Part shown: in pieces, positions 49,620 through 58,514 of the stretch
How positions within the stretch are numbered: the stretch's first letter is position 1
Layout: each line of letters opens with the position of its first letter
Origin: Acetomicrobium hydrogeniformans
GTDB taxonomy: Bacteria; Synergistota; Synergistia; Synergistales; JAFGMB01
Length of the DNA: 64,000 nucleotides
NCBI GenBank assembly: GCA_016841745.1
Contig: JAENYO010000001.1
Coordinates: 56,799 to 120,798 of the forward strand
Reading direction: 5' to 3'
Notes under the pieces: model-generated
What the model was told of the DNA's origin: nothing
Database searches by the model: none
What the model saw: the letters and a program-made list of their open reading frames with translations, nothing else
Translations under genes and position numbers: made by a program

Positions 49620-51161
49620 TTAACAGGTCTTGACTTCCCGTATCACATCAACAACCGTACCATCTCGATACTCAACAACCCCAATGACCTTATCTGTGAA
49701 CTCAGGATCTTCTGGCTTTCCAGATATTCTGTACGCTTCATTTTTCAGATCATGAATATTGATCACGGGTAATCCAGCTTTTTTTAGGGTTATCTCGAGC
49801 TCAGCACGTAGTGGATTAACTGCTATTCCTCTCTCGGTAACGACAACATCAATAGTTTCTCCGGGACTTGTGACTGTTAGAACATCGTCGACTACCATAG
49901 GAAGTCTGCCTCGAAGCAGTGGAGTTGTAATAATGGTCAGATTCGCACCGGCAGCAGTGTCCATGTGCCCACCAATACCATGAAGAAGGACTCCATCAGA
50001 TTCAGTATTGACGTTGACATTAAAATTGGTATCTACCTGGGTGGCTCCCAGGATAACTGCATCAAGTTGATTGACGGCACATCCCTTATTATGGGGGTTA
50101 GCATAAAATGAAGCGCTCATTTCGACATGATTAGGGTTTTCCCGCAATGAGCGAACAGCTTCCATATCAAAGGATTGGACATCCAACAATGTCTCAAAAA
50201 GTCCTTCCTGGAGCATCTGAACAAAAAAAGCGGTAATACCTCCCGAACCAAAGCTCCCCCTGATATTCCTTTCTTTCATTGTTTCTCTTATATAATCGGC
50301 TACAGCCAGAGAAATACCACCTGCTCCCGTCTGAAGGGAAAAACCGTCTTCTATGAATCCGGAAGCCTCTATTACCTTTGCGGCATTCTCTGCGATTAGA
50401 AGCCGAAGGGGATCTCGGGTTACCTTCAGGGTACCTGAAACAATACCCGAAGGATCACCTATCTGATCAATCTTTACAACATAGTCAACATAGTTTTGTG
50501 GAATGGATATGGGGAAAAGAGGATATTGAACCAGATGATCAGTTATTGCTACAACCTTATCTGCAAACATCGCATCTGCGACACAATATCCAAGAGATCC
50601 ACATGCCGACTGCCCATCAGATCCATTGAGGTTCCCGTAACGATCGGCTGAAGGAGCAGCAATGAAAGCGACATCAATAGAAAGGTCTCCTGCTTCAATT
50701 GCTCTAGCACGTCCTCCATGGGAACGTAAAAGGACAGGAACATCAAATCCGCCATGGGAAGCAAGTTTCCCTACAGGACCATTTACACTTCCCTGAATGG
50801 CTTTGACCACACCACTTTCTATATGTTTTATGATGGATTTATGAATAGGGAAAAGTGCAGTTGGAGCCAGCGTCATGTCCCTGTAACCCATTTCGGCTAT
50901 AAGATCCAGAACCATGGCAACAACAAAATCTCCATTTCTAAGATGGTGATGGAAGGATATGGTCATCCCATCCTTGAGGCCTGTGGCAAGGATGGCATCT
51001 CTCAGTGAAGGGAGAAGTTTTTCCGTATCCCTGGTGACATATGGAACCAGGGGAGATTTCATTTTGCCTTCAGGAAATCCTGCAAAGACCCCTTTAAAAG
51101 GTTTTAAGGGACCTATCCCCTCAATAAATTCAGGAATCACTCTTCCTGCTTCATTTAACAT
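49620..51161 (-). CDS. citF: Citrate lyase alpha subunit CitF
   Basis: GLKDGMTISFHHHLRNGD, GSVNGPVGKLASHGG, INIHDLKNEAYRISGKPE. Confidence 0.95.
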   Translation of the reverse strand: MLNEAGRVIPEFIEGIGPLKPFKGVFAGFPEGKMKSPLVPYVTRDTEKLLPSLRDAILATGLKDGMTISFHHHLRNGDFVVAMVLDLIAEMGYRDMTLAPTALFPIHKSIIKHIESGVVKAIQGSVNGPVGKLASHGGFDVPVLLRSHGGRARAIEAGDLSIDVAFIAAPSADRYGNLNGSDGQSACGSLGYCVADAMFADKVVAITDHLVQYPLFPISIPQNYVDYVVKIDQIGDPSGIVSGTLKVTRDPLRLLIAENAAKVIEASGFIEDGFSLQTGAGGISLAVADYIRETMKERNIRGSFGSGGITAFFVQMLQEGLFETLLDVQSFDMEAVRSLRENPNHVEMSASFYANPHNKGCAVNQLDAVILGATQVDTNFNVNVNTESDGVLLHGIGGHMDTAAGANLTIITTPLLRGRLPMVVDDVLTVTSPGETIDVVVTERGIAVNPLRAELEITLKKAGLPVINIHDLKNEAYRISGKPEDPEFTDKVIGVVEYRDGTVVDVIREVKTC

Positions 51162-51177
51162 AATGACAGACCTCCTT

Positions 51178-52059
51178 TTAAGCTAGACCCATAGCTTCAG
51201 CAAAGGCCAGAACTCTTCTGGCCTTTGCAACAACAGGAGCATCAATCATTCTGCCATCAAGGGCAACAACTCCTGATTTCTTTTTTTCTGCTTCTTCCAG
51301 TGCCTGGACGATTCGTCTGGCCTTGACGATTTCTTTTTCTGAAGGAGTAAAAACCTTATGAACTGGCTTGATCTGTCGAGGATGGATGATAGACTTGCCA
51401 TCAAATCCCAATTGTTTGATAAGACTTGTTTCAGCTAAAAGGCCTTCTTCATCATTTACGTTTCCAAAGACTGTATCAAGTGCATCGATATGAGCTATCC
51501 TTGCAGCAAGTAGGATCTTCATTCTTATATCAAGAAGTTCCAGACCTTCTCTTGTCCTCTGTGCTGCTATATCTGCAGTATAATCTTCACCACCAAAATT
51601 TATCGCAGAAATCCTGCTGTCTGCACATGCTATTTCCACCGCATTATAAGAACCAAGTGCAGATTCAATAAGGGGCATTATCTTTATTTTCCCCCTGTCC
51701 AAACCCTTTTCAGTTTCCAGTTGATCAAGCACCTCACTCACAGTTATAACATCCTGAGCATGTTCGCATTTAGGCAGTCTTATGGCATCGAGCCGTGGAC
51801 AAACAACATCTTTCAAATCATCCATACCGTAGGGTGTAGAAAGAGAGTTTATTCTTACCACCACTTCGGCCCCAAGAAAATCTACATGATTAAGCGCATT
51901 CCTGACCAATATACGGGCTGAATCCTTTTCGCTTATGGATACAGCGTCTTCAAGATCCAGAACGACTGAATCGGCCCCAAATATTCCAGAATTCAACAAC
52001 ATTGAAGGATCGTTACCTGGAATATAGAGAGCTGTTCGCCGCAATTGTTTTAAAGACAT
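51178..52059 (-). CDS. citE: Citrate lyase beta subunit CitE
   Basis: RTALYIPGNDPSMLLNSGIFGADSVVLDLEDAVS, INFGGEDYTADI, GFDGKSIIHPRQI. Confidence 0.95.
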   Translation of the reverse strand: MSLKQLRRTALYIPGNDPSMLLNSGIFGADSVVLDLEDAVSISEKDSARILVRNALNHVDFLGAEVVVRINSLSTPYGMDDLKDVVCPRLDAIRLPKCEHAQDVITVSEVLDQLETEKGLDRGKIKIMPLIESALGSYNAVEIACADSRISAINFGGEDYTADIAAQRTREGLELLDIRMKILLAARIAHIDALDTVFGNVNDEEGLLAETSLIKQLGFDGKSIIHPRQIKPVHKVFTPSEKEIVKARRIVQALEEAEKKKSGVVALDGRMIDAPVVAKARRVLAFAEAMGLA

Positions 52060-52352
52060 CTTCCAACCTCCCCAATTGTAGAAGATAGAGCCCTTCTTGC
52101 AGCAGTTTCCACACGAGCACTTATAGCGCAGTCAAGAGCACCCCTATCCTGAGCCTTTACATAGGCATCATGGATACCGAGATTAACAAGGGTATCTTTG
52201 ATAGTAAGGATAATCTGCTTACCGAAGGGCACTATAGATGGGCTATCAAGGTCAATGCTTATCCCTTTTTCTTGAACGGAAAGGTCAATAAAGACCAGTA
52301 TATCCCCAGACTCCAGTGTACCTGCCTGACCTTTGCTCTGATCTGTTTTCAA
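52050..52352 (-). CDS. citD: Citrate lyase acyl carrier (gamma) subunit CitD
   Basis: AGTLESGDILVFI prosthetic-group Ser motif; 100 aa; adjacent to citE. Confidence 0.93.
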   Translation of the reverse strand: MKTDQSKGQAGTLESGDILVFIDLSVQEKGISIDLDSPSIVPFGKQIILTIKDTLVNLGIHDAYVKAQDRGALDCAISARVETAARRALSSTIGEVGRCL

Positions 52353-52392
52353 CTATATCAATCCCCTTTGTTTGACAATTTATCTTGATAGT

Positions 52393-53211
52393 CTATTGAA
52401 TTTCCACTGTTTCCAGAGAATATCCAAGGGCCTTGGATATAGAATTGGCAGCGCCTATTACCAGTGGAATGAAACGTCTTATATTCACATCTGTAAACCT
52501 GGAAACAGGTCCAGTTACACTCAGAGCTGCTATAACACTTCCGGAAAAGTCCCTTACTGGTGCTGCTATGGAAACAGCCCCCAGGTAAGTTTCCTCAAAG
52601 CTTATTGAATAGCCCTGCTTCCTTACCTTGGATAGTTCTGCCAGAAGGTCCTCCCTGTCTGTAATAGTGTTGGGACCCATTGTTATGAGTTTCTTATCCT
52701 CAAGTAGACCTATGAGGGAATCATCCGGGAGATAAGCCATTAGGACCTTGCCAGGAGCACCAGAATGGATCGGGAGCGATTTCCCCAGCTCCACGGCCTG
52801 TCTGATCTCATGTGGACTTTCAATTTTTTTAACACTCATCCTTCTACCATTATAGAGAACATTAAGATTAATGGTTTCCTTTGTTTCAAGGGCAAGGTTC
52901 TGCATAAAGGGATGCGCATAATGTCTTATTTCAAGCTGTTCTTCTACAAGATAACCAAGCTGAAATAGTTTAAGTCCAAGACGGTATTTCATGGTATCAG
53001 GATTCTTTACCACAATACTCCGCTGTTCCAGAGTAAGAAGAATCCTGTGGACCCTGCTTTTGTTAAGACCAAGTTTTCTGCTTATCTCACTTATTCCGAG
53101 GTTCTGTTCTTCTCTGGAAAAACAGTCAAGGACATCAATGGAAGTGAGAAGAGATTGTATGAGATAATTTGAATTGTTGTTCATTAGAAAGCTCCTTGTC
53201 TTGTTTGGCAA
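52393..53211 (-). CDS. IclR-family transcriptional regulator
   Basis: N-terminal wHTH (LGISEISRKLGLNKSRVHRILLTLEQRSIV) and C-terminal effector domain (PIHSGAPGKVLMAYLP, GAVSIAAPVRDFSGSVIAALSVTGP). Confidence 0.94.
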   Translation of the reverse strand: MPNKTRSFLMNNNSNYLIQSLLTSIDVLDCFSREEQNLGISEISRKLGLNKSRVHRILLTLEQRSIVVKNPDTMKYRLGLKLFQLGYLVEEQLEIRHYAHPFMQNLALETKETINLNVLYNGRRMSVKKIESPHEIRQAVELGKSLPIHSGAPGKVLMAYLPDDSLIGLLEDKKLITMGPNTITDREDLLAELSKVRKQGYSISFEETYLGAVSIAAPVRDFSGSVIAALSVTGPVSRFTDVNIRRFIPLVIGAANSISKALGYSLETVEIQ

Positions 53212-53426
53212 TACACTGTATTATTATATGAGATTATTTTACTCTTTATGTGATCACGAGGCAAGGTTAAAATATTTCTTAGGGATCATAACATTCAGCA
53301 GTTGGGTCAACTATTTCGTTATCTTATGGAAATGGCAATTGCTTTCATGTATATTAACGGAGATGTTTAATATTTATTCCATTAGAATATCTTTCAATAA
53401 ACACAAAATGAACGGGGGGCTTTTAT

Positions 53427-53819
53427 TTGAAGTGGCTGAAGACATATCCGGAGAGATGTATTGGTTGTGAACAATGTATGGAAACATGCTCAGAGTTATG
53501 GTTTAGAGAAAAATCAAAACTTCTGTCAAGAATCAGAATATCAGCGAACGAAGTAGGTTTTTCACTTAATGCGTGCAACCAATGTGGCAAGTGCATCGAA
53601 ATATGTCCCGTAGGGGCCTTGGCAAGAGATGCAAATGGCATAGTTCAGCTTGATAAAGACAAATGTGTAGGCTGTATGATGTGTGTCGCTTTTTGCCCGA
53701 CATCAAGCATTTTCTTTAGCTCCACAAAGGGCGTTGAACCTTTCAAATGCATTGCCTGTGGAGCCTGCACAAAAGGATGTCCTACGGAAGCATTGGAGAT
53801 AGTGGAAGAATACAATTGA
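53427..53819 (+). CDS. Polyferredoxin-type 4Fe-4S protein
   Basis: CIGCEQCMETCSEL, CNQCGKCIEICPVG, CVGCMMCVAFCPTS, CIACGACTKGCPTE; TTG start after GGGGGG. Confidence 0.92.
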   Translation: MKWLKTYPERCIGCEQCMETCSELWFREKSKLLSRIRISANEVGFSLNACNQCGKCIEICPVGALARDANGIVQLDKDKCVGCMMCVAFCPTSSIFFSSTKGVEPFKCIACGACTKGCPTEALEIVEEYN

Positions 53820-53843
53820 CTTTTATTTATGGGGGGTATTTAA

Positions 53844-56018
53844 ATGGCAGGCATTGAAATGAAAGTTCTTGCAGAATGGAAATATGAGAAATCCATACCG
53901 TTCAGAGGATATACCGGTAAAACTCTTTATGTAAACGTAGAAAACCAGGAATGCATTGAAAAAGAAGTAACTGAAGAGATGAAGGAAAGATTTACGGGGG
54001 GAAGAGGTTTTGGACTAAAACTTCTATGGGATGCTGTAAAAGACAATACAAAGTGGGATGATCCAGAGAATGAGATCATCATTTCAGGAGGCCCCTTATG
54101 TGGGGTAACGCAATATCCGGGATTGGGTAAGTTCTATGCCGTTTTTATTTCGCCTCTTTCCGGCCAGACCTATGACAGTAACGCAGGAGGGCATTTCGGT
54201 CCTCTGCTAAAATTTGCAGGGTGGGATGCTCTGGAAATACAGGGAAAATCAAGTAGTGATGTTGTTATATTCATCGATGGTGATAACGGCAAAGTTCAGT
54301 TCTTAGAGTCAGACCTCAAAGATTTAAATAGCTACACAATAACAGAATCCCTTCATGACTATTTTTCAGAAACCGAAGACGATAAACGTTCAGTTTCAGT
54401 TGTTTCTACAGGACAGGCTGCTGAACATACTTACTGGGGTTGTCTTAACTCCAGTTTTTATGATCTAAAAAGAAAGACACCCCGCTTGAAACAGGCAGGA
54501 AGGGGTGGCGGTGGAACTATCCTCCGGAATAAAAAGATCGTTGCACTGGTAGTTAGAAATCGAGATTGGTCCAACATCAAACAAGGAATCAAAGATTTTG
54601 GCATATTGCAGGAAGTTGGACTAAAACTACATAAGGAGATTCATGATCTCGATGCCAAACAGGCGAGAATGCGTACTGTTGGAACAGCTCATCTTAATGA
54701 GATCATGAACGATTATCACCTTCTTCCTACCCATAATTTTAAATTCGGTCAACATAAAGACATTGCGAATATTCATTCGAATGTTTATGAGGGCCTGTTC
54801 ACCCAAGGAGTACCAGATGGATGCTGGTATGGGTGTTCAATGGCATGTAGCAAGGGAGTAGACAATTTCGAAATTAAGACTGGCCCCTGCAAAGGACAAA
54901 TTGTAACAGTGGATGGACCGGAGTATGAAACAAGCTCTAGCTTGGGACCAAATATCGGAATAATGAACCCTGCATGGACCATTGAAGCTAATTTTTATGC
55001 TGACCATTATGGTTTTGATACTATTGGTCTCGGTACAGGATTAGCTTTCGTCTGTGAATGCTTTGAAAAAGGTTTCATCAACCAGGAGATCACCAATGGA
55101 CTTGATCTCAACTTCGGAAATATGGATAACATAATGAAACTTATCCATCGAATGGCCGAGGGAAAAGACACTTTTGCGAATGAAGTCAGTAAAGGTATCA
55201 GGCAGATGAAAAAGGTTTTTGAAGAAAAATATGGTGCTCCTGCCGAAAACCTGCGTGATATAGGAATGGAAGGTCAGGGAATTGAAGTTTCCGAGTATGT
55301 CTGCAAAGAATCTATCGCACAGTGGGGCGGTTTCTTCCTGACCCTCAAGGGCCCACAACACGATGAAGCCTGGCTTATTTTTATGGACAGAGTGAACAAG
55401 CAATTACCAACCTTCGAAGATAAGGCTGAAGCTCTCCATTATTTCCCTCTTTTCAGAACCTGGTTCTCCCTGATTGGAGGCTGCAAGCTTCCGTGGAATG
55501 ACGTCGAACCTGCAGATAATATGACCAAGTACCCACCTCAGGAAGCTGCAAAGGTTCCTGAACATGTTCAGAATTACGTCGATATCTTCAATGCCGTTAC
55601 CGGGAGAAGTATAACTAAGGAAGATCTTCTACTCATGTCTGAAAAGGTATATAACTTCCAGCATCTTTTCCAGATCAGACTTGGAAAGGGCACAAGAGAT
55701 TTCCACAACATACCTTATAGAGCAATGGGCCCCGTATATGCAGATGAATGGGAAGCCCGATCCGAATATTACGATAACGAACTTCGAGAGGCTGGGATTG
55801 AACCAGAAAGACTTCCTGTTGAAGAGAAGATAAGTAAATTGAGGGTTATCAGGGAACAACAGTGGATAACACTTGTTGATGCAGTATATAACAAAAGAGG
55901 ATGGGATAGAAACGGTATACCGACTCTTGAAAAACTAAGAGAAATCGACATGGAACTGCCTGAACTGGTAAAGATCGTCAAAGAAAAAGCAAAGCCTGAA
56001 GACAGTTTCACTAATTAG
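53844..56018 (+). CDS. Aldehyde:ferredoxin oxidoreductase (AOR) family tungsten/molybdenum enzyme
   Basis: GGRGFGLKLLWDAV, KQAGRGGGGTILRNKKIVAL, CWYGCSMACSKGV Fe-S cysteines, DTIGLGTGLAFVCE. Confidence 0.93.
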   Translation: MAGIEMKVLAEWKYEKSIPFRGYTGKTLYVNVENQECIEKEVTEEMKERFTGGRGFGLKLLWDAVKDNTKWDDPENEIIISGGPLCGVTQYPGLGKFYAVFISPLSGQTYDSNAGGHFGPLLKFAGWDALEIQGKSSSDVVIFIDGDNGKVQFLESDLKDLNSYTITESLHDYFSETEDDKRSVSVVSTGQAAEHTYWGCLNSSFYDLKRKTPRLKQAGRGGGGTILRNKKIVALVVRNRDWSNIKQGIKDFGILQEVGLKLHKEIHDLDAKQARMRTVGTAHLNEIMNDYHLLPTHNFKFGQHKDIANIHSNVYEGLFTQGVPDGCWYGCSMACSKGVDNFEIKTGPCKGQIVTVDGPEYETSSSLGPNIGIMNPAWTIEANFYADHYGFDTIGLGTGLAFVCECFEKGFINQEITNGLDLNFGNMDNIMKLIHRMAEGKDTFANEVSKGIRQMKKVFEEKYGAPAENLRDIGMEGQGIEVSEYVCKESIAQWGGFFLTLKGPQHDEAWLIFMDRVNKQLPTFEDKAEALHYFPLFRTWFSLIGGCKLPWNDVEPADNMTKYPPQEAAKVPEHVQNYVDIFNAVTGRSITKEDLLLMSEKVYNFQHLFQIRLGKGTRDFHNIPYRAMGPVYADEWEARSEYYDNELREAGIEPERLPVEEKISKLRVIREQQWITLVDAVYNKRGWDRNGIPTLEKLREIDMELPELVKIVKEKAKPEDSFTN

Positions 56019-56028
56019 CACTCATTAA

Positions 56029-56078
56029 ACAGTAAAAACAGGCCTCCTCTGGTAGAAAAGGAGGCCTGTTTTTACTGT
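56029..56078 (+). terminator. 20-bp perfect-stem terminator after AOR
   Basis: ACAGTAAAAACAGGCCTCCT / AGGAGGCCTGTTTTTACTGT. Confidence 0.85.
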
Positions 56079-56247
56079 AACCTTTTAACATCTCGTCAAA
56101 CCATTTCAGAACTTCTTTGACGACTATCTCTCAATATAGCTTCTGTTATAAACCAACATTATCGATAGGGCTTGCTTTTAATACTCCTGTTACAGGACCA
56201 GAAAAACATTCTGCAAAATATTTACACGTAACTGAAGATTTCAGTTT

Positions 56248-57405
56248 TCAGGGTGTATATACATCGAAACCTCCCTGGTCATTTACTACATACATAAGAT
56301 ATGGTACTCCTTCTCTATCGCCATTCTCAGTAAAACCTATGGAACCGGTAACACCGGGAACACCATTGACTTCATTTCGAAGATACTCTGCTATTGCTGC
56401 AGAATCGTTAGTTCCAACCTTATCCACAGCATAAGCGATCATATTCAATGCGTCGGCAGCATAAACAGGCCAGGGACTTGATGGAACTTCTCCATATTTT
56501 GCTTTGTAAGCATCAAGGAACTGTCTGGATTTATCATAGGGAAGCTCCGCAGGCATCGGCTCCTGGGTCATAAAACACCCTTTTGCAATGTCCAGACCTG
56601 CAATTCTTACAAATTCATCATTAATTGCAGCATTTCCTCCCACAAAGGGACAGTCAATACCTAAGTCTCGTGCCTGTGCTGCAATAATGGCCGCTTCCGC
56701 ATAGTATCCAGTAAAATAAAGAACATCAGGTTCAGTTTCTTTAACTTTGGTTAAAGGCACCATAAAGTCTTCGTCGCCAGGAGTTATGGCATCATAGTAG
56801 ACTATTTCCACTTTCCCCGTATTGATCAAAGTCTGGAGTGCCTTTTTGGTCTCCTCTGCAACACCAAGTGCAAATACAGTATTGTCATGAATTATTGCAA
56901 TTCTTTTAGATCCAAAGACTCTTGGAACATATTGTGCGAAGAATATGCCCTGGGCACTATCGACTCCACATATTCTGAAAAAATAATTAAAACCTCTCTG
57001 TGTGAGACCAAGTGCCGTTACGCCATAACCAATGTTTACAATTCTTCTTTTTTCATAAATTTCAGAAGCAGACTCACACACAGAGGAACCATAAGTAGAG
57101 ACAACACCCACAATATTCTTGAGTGAGACAAGCCTGGTTGCGGCAAAAGATCCTTCCTCCGGCTGACCCATATCATCCGCAACATGGACCTCTATTACCC
57201 GCCCACCAAGGATACCGCCATTTTCGTTAATCAGTTGAGCAGCAATTTCGCAGGTTTTTTGGGCCGTTTGACCTTCATATTTCCAAGGGCCGGTAAGAGG
57301 CCCTTGAAGTCCTATTATCACAGGCATATCCACTGCAAAAATGCAACTTGACGCGAACAGCACGAAAATGAAAGAGACAAAGAAATTCCTGACAATATTT
57401 TGCAT
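56248..57405 (-). CDS. Branched-chain/amino-acid ABC transporter substrate-binding protein
   Basis: Signal peptide, IIGLQGPLTGPWKYEGQTAQKTCEIAAQLINENGGILGG, VVSTYGSSVCESASEIYEKRRI. Confidence 0.9.
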   Translation of the reverse strand: MQNIVRNFFVSFIFVLFASSCIFAVDMPVIIGLQGPLTGPWKYEGQTAQKTCEIAAQLINENGGILGGRVIEVHVADDMGQPEEGSFAATRLVSLKNIVGVVSTYGSSVCESASEIYEKRRIVNIGYGVTALGLTQRGFNYFFRICGVDSAQGIFFAQYVPRVFGSKRIAIIHDNTVFALGVAEETKKALQTLINTGKVEIVYYDAITPGDEDFMVPLTKVKETEPDVLYFTGYYAEAAIIAAQARDLGIDCPFVGGNAAINDEFVRIAGLDIAKGCFMTQEPMPAELPYDKSRQFLDAYKAKYGEVPSSPWPVYAADALNMIAYAVDKVGTNDSAAIAEYLRNEVNGVPGVTGSIGFTENGDREGVPYLMYVVNDQGGFDVYTP

Positions 57406-57665
57406 TACTCCTTATCCCTCCTCATATACACGCGATGTTAAGTCTTATCCTCTCTCGTCTTGATTTGTACAATGATATTATAAATCCTATAAAGTTAATC
57501 CGCCTGTTTAGTTTTCTGCAACAGAATTCATTAAGATAGGAAGAGAAATGCCTGGAAGAAAGATAATGCAACAAATCCTATAATCTTTTGAATAGACTAC
57601 TCTCTCAGATGGGAACATACCATGCAATAAAAACCAGATCAAGAATTGTCAAAAAGGAGCAACGA

Positions 57666-57698
57666 AAAGCCCCCGCATTCATTCGATGCGGGGGCTTT
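57666..57698 (-). terminator. Rho-independent terminator of dehydrogenase module 1
   Basis: AAAGCCCCCGCAT-7 nt-ATGCGGGGGCTTT, then TTTCG on the minus strand. Confidence 0.8.
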
Positions 57699-57715
57699 AT
57701 GACAGATTTAACCCG

Positions 57716-57997
57716 TTATTCTACCTCTTCAGACTTAATTAATCCAAGCTTCACCGGCTTGGTTGGCGGTCGGAAGGTACCGGGAGCAACTTCTTCGTAA
57801 GATTTACCCGTCATTTTGCAAATTTCCCGAATGACTATATCGCGGCAGCCTCGGCCCTGGCATGGGCCCATTCCCACGCGTATAACGCGCTTTAATTCTT
57901 CCAGGCTATCATATCCACGCGCAATCCATTCCCTGATTTCGCCCAGGGTTATCTCCTCGCACCGGCAAACAACGATGTCATTATCTTTATCGGGCAT
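57716..57997 (-). CDS. BFD-like [2Fe-2S]-binding small subunit, module 1
   Basis: DIVVCRCEEITLGEIREWIARGYDSLEELKRVIRVGMGPCQGRGC. Confidence 0.9.
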   Translation of the reverse strand: MPDKDNDIVVCRCEEITLGEIREWIARGYDSLEELKRVIRVGMGPCQGRGCRDIVIREICKMTGKSYEEVAPGTFRPPTKPVKLGLIKSEEVE

Positions 57998-58508
57998 TAT
58001 TTTTCACCACCTTTATATTCCGAATATCCATGACTCTATCCTTCGGAACAACAACATGAACAACCATGGTGCTGTCTTCCCATGGTTCGGTGATATTAAT
58101 GACCTTGCCCTGAGAAACCTCACTACCAATCCGGTCAAGGCAGACCACTTCATCACCAGGCTCAGGTTTAGGCAGCATCTCGTAGGGGAGCTTCATCAGA
58201 GCTTCATTCTCGGCACCCCAAGTCAGGTCTGCTACAAAACATGCAAGGCCAGGACACTTCGCTACACATCGGCCACAGCCAATGCATTTTGTGTAATCAA
58301 CAACAGGAGTATCATTGATATCTTCAAAAGGAAGTATCGCTCCGGTGGGACAGCTCTCATAGCATGGATTGCACGGGATACGCTGGGGACACTCTATTAT
58401 TACAAGACCGTTTTTCTTTGTCTTCCAAAGATCTCTAGGCGGTATTACTGTCTCTATACGTTCCGCTGTGAGCACGCCGCTGTTAAAGAGTTTATCCATA
58501 TCCGTCAT
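57987..58508 (-). CDS. 4Fe-4S electron transfer subunit, module 1
   Basis: CPQRIPCNPCYESCPTGAI and CIGCGRCVAKCPGLACFV. Confidence 0.88.
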   Translation of the reverse strand: MTDMDKLFNSGVLTAERIETVIPPRDLWKTKKNGLVIIECPQRIPCNPCYESCPTGAILPFEDINDTPVVDYTKCIGCGRCVAKCPGLACFVADLTWGAENEALMKLPYEMLPKPEPGDEVVCLDRIGSEVSQGKVINITEPWEDSTMVVHVVVPKDRVMDIRNIKVVKNNAR

Positions 58509-58514
58509 TTTCTC

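Noticed and set aside
53327-53348. Imperfect dyad GGAAATGGCAATTGCTTTCAT as an IclR operator
   Set aside because: Only the central GCAATTGC is symmetric; flanks do not pair, so there is too little evidence to call an operator.
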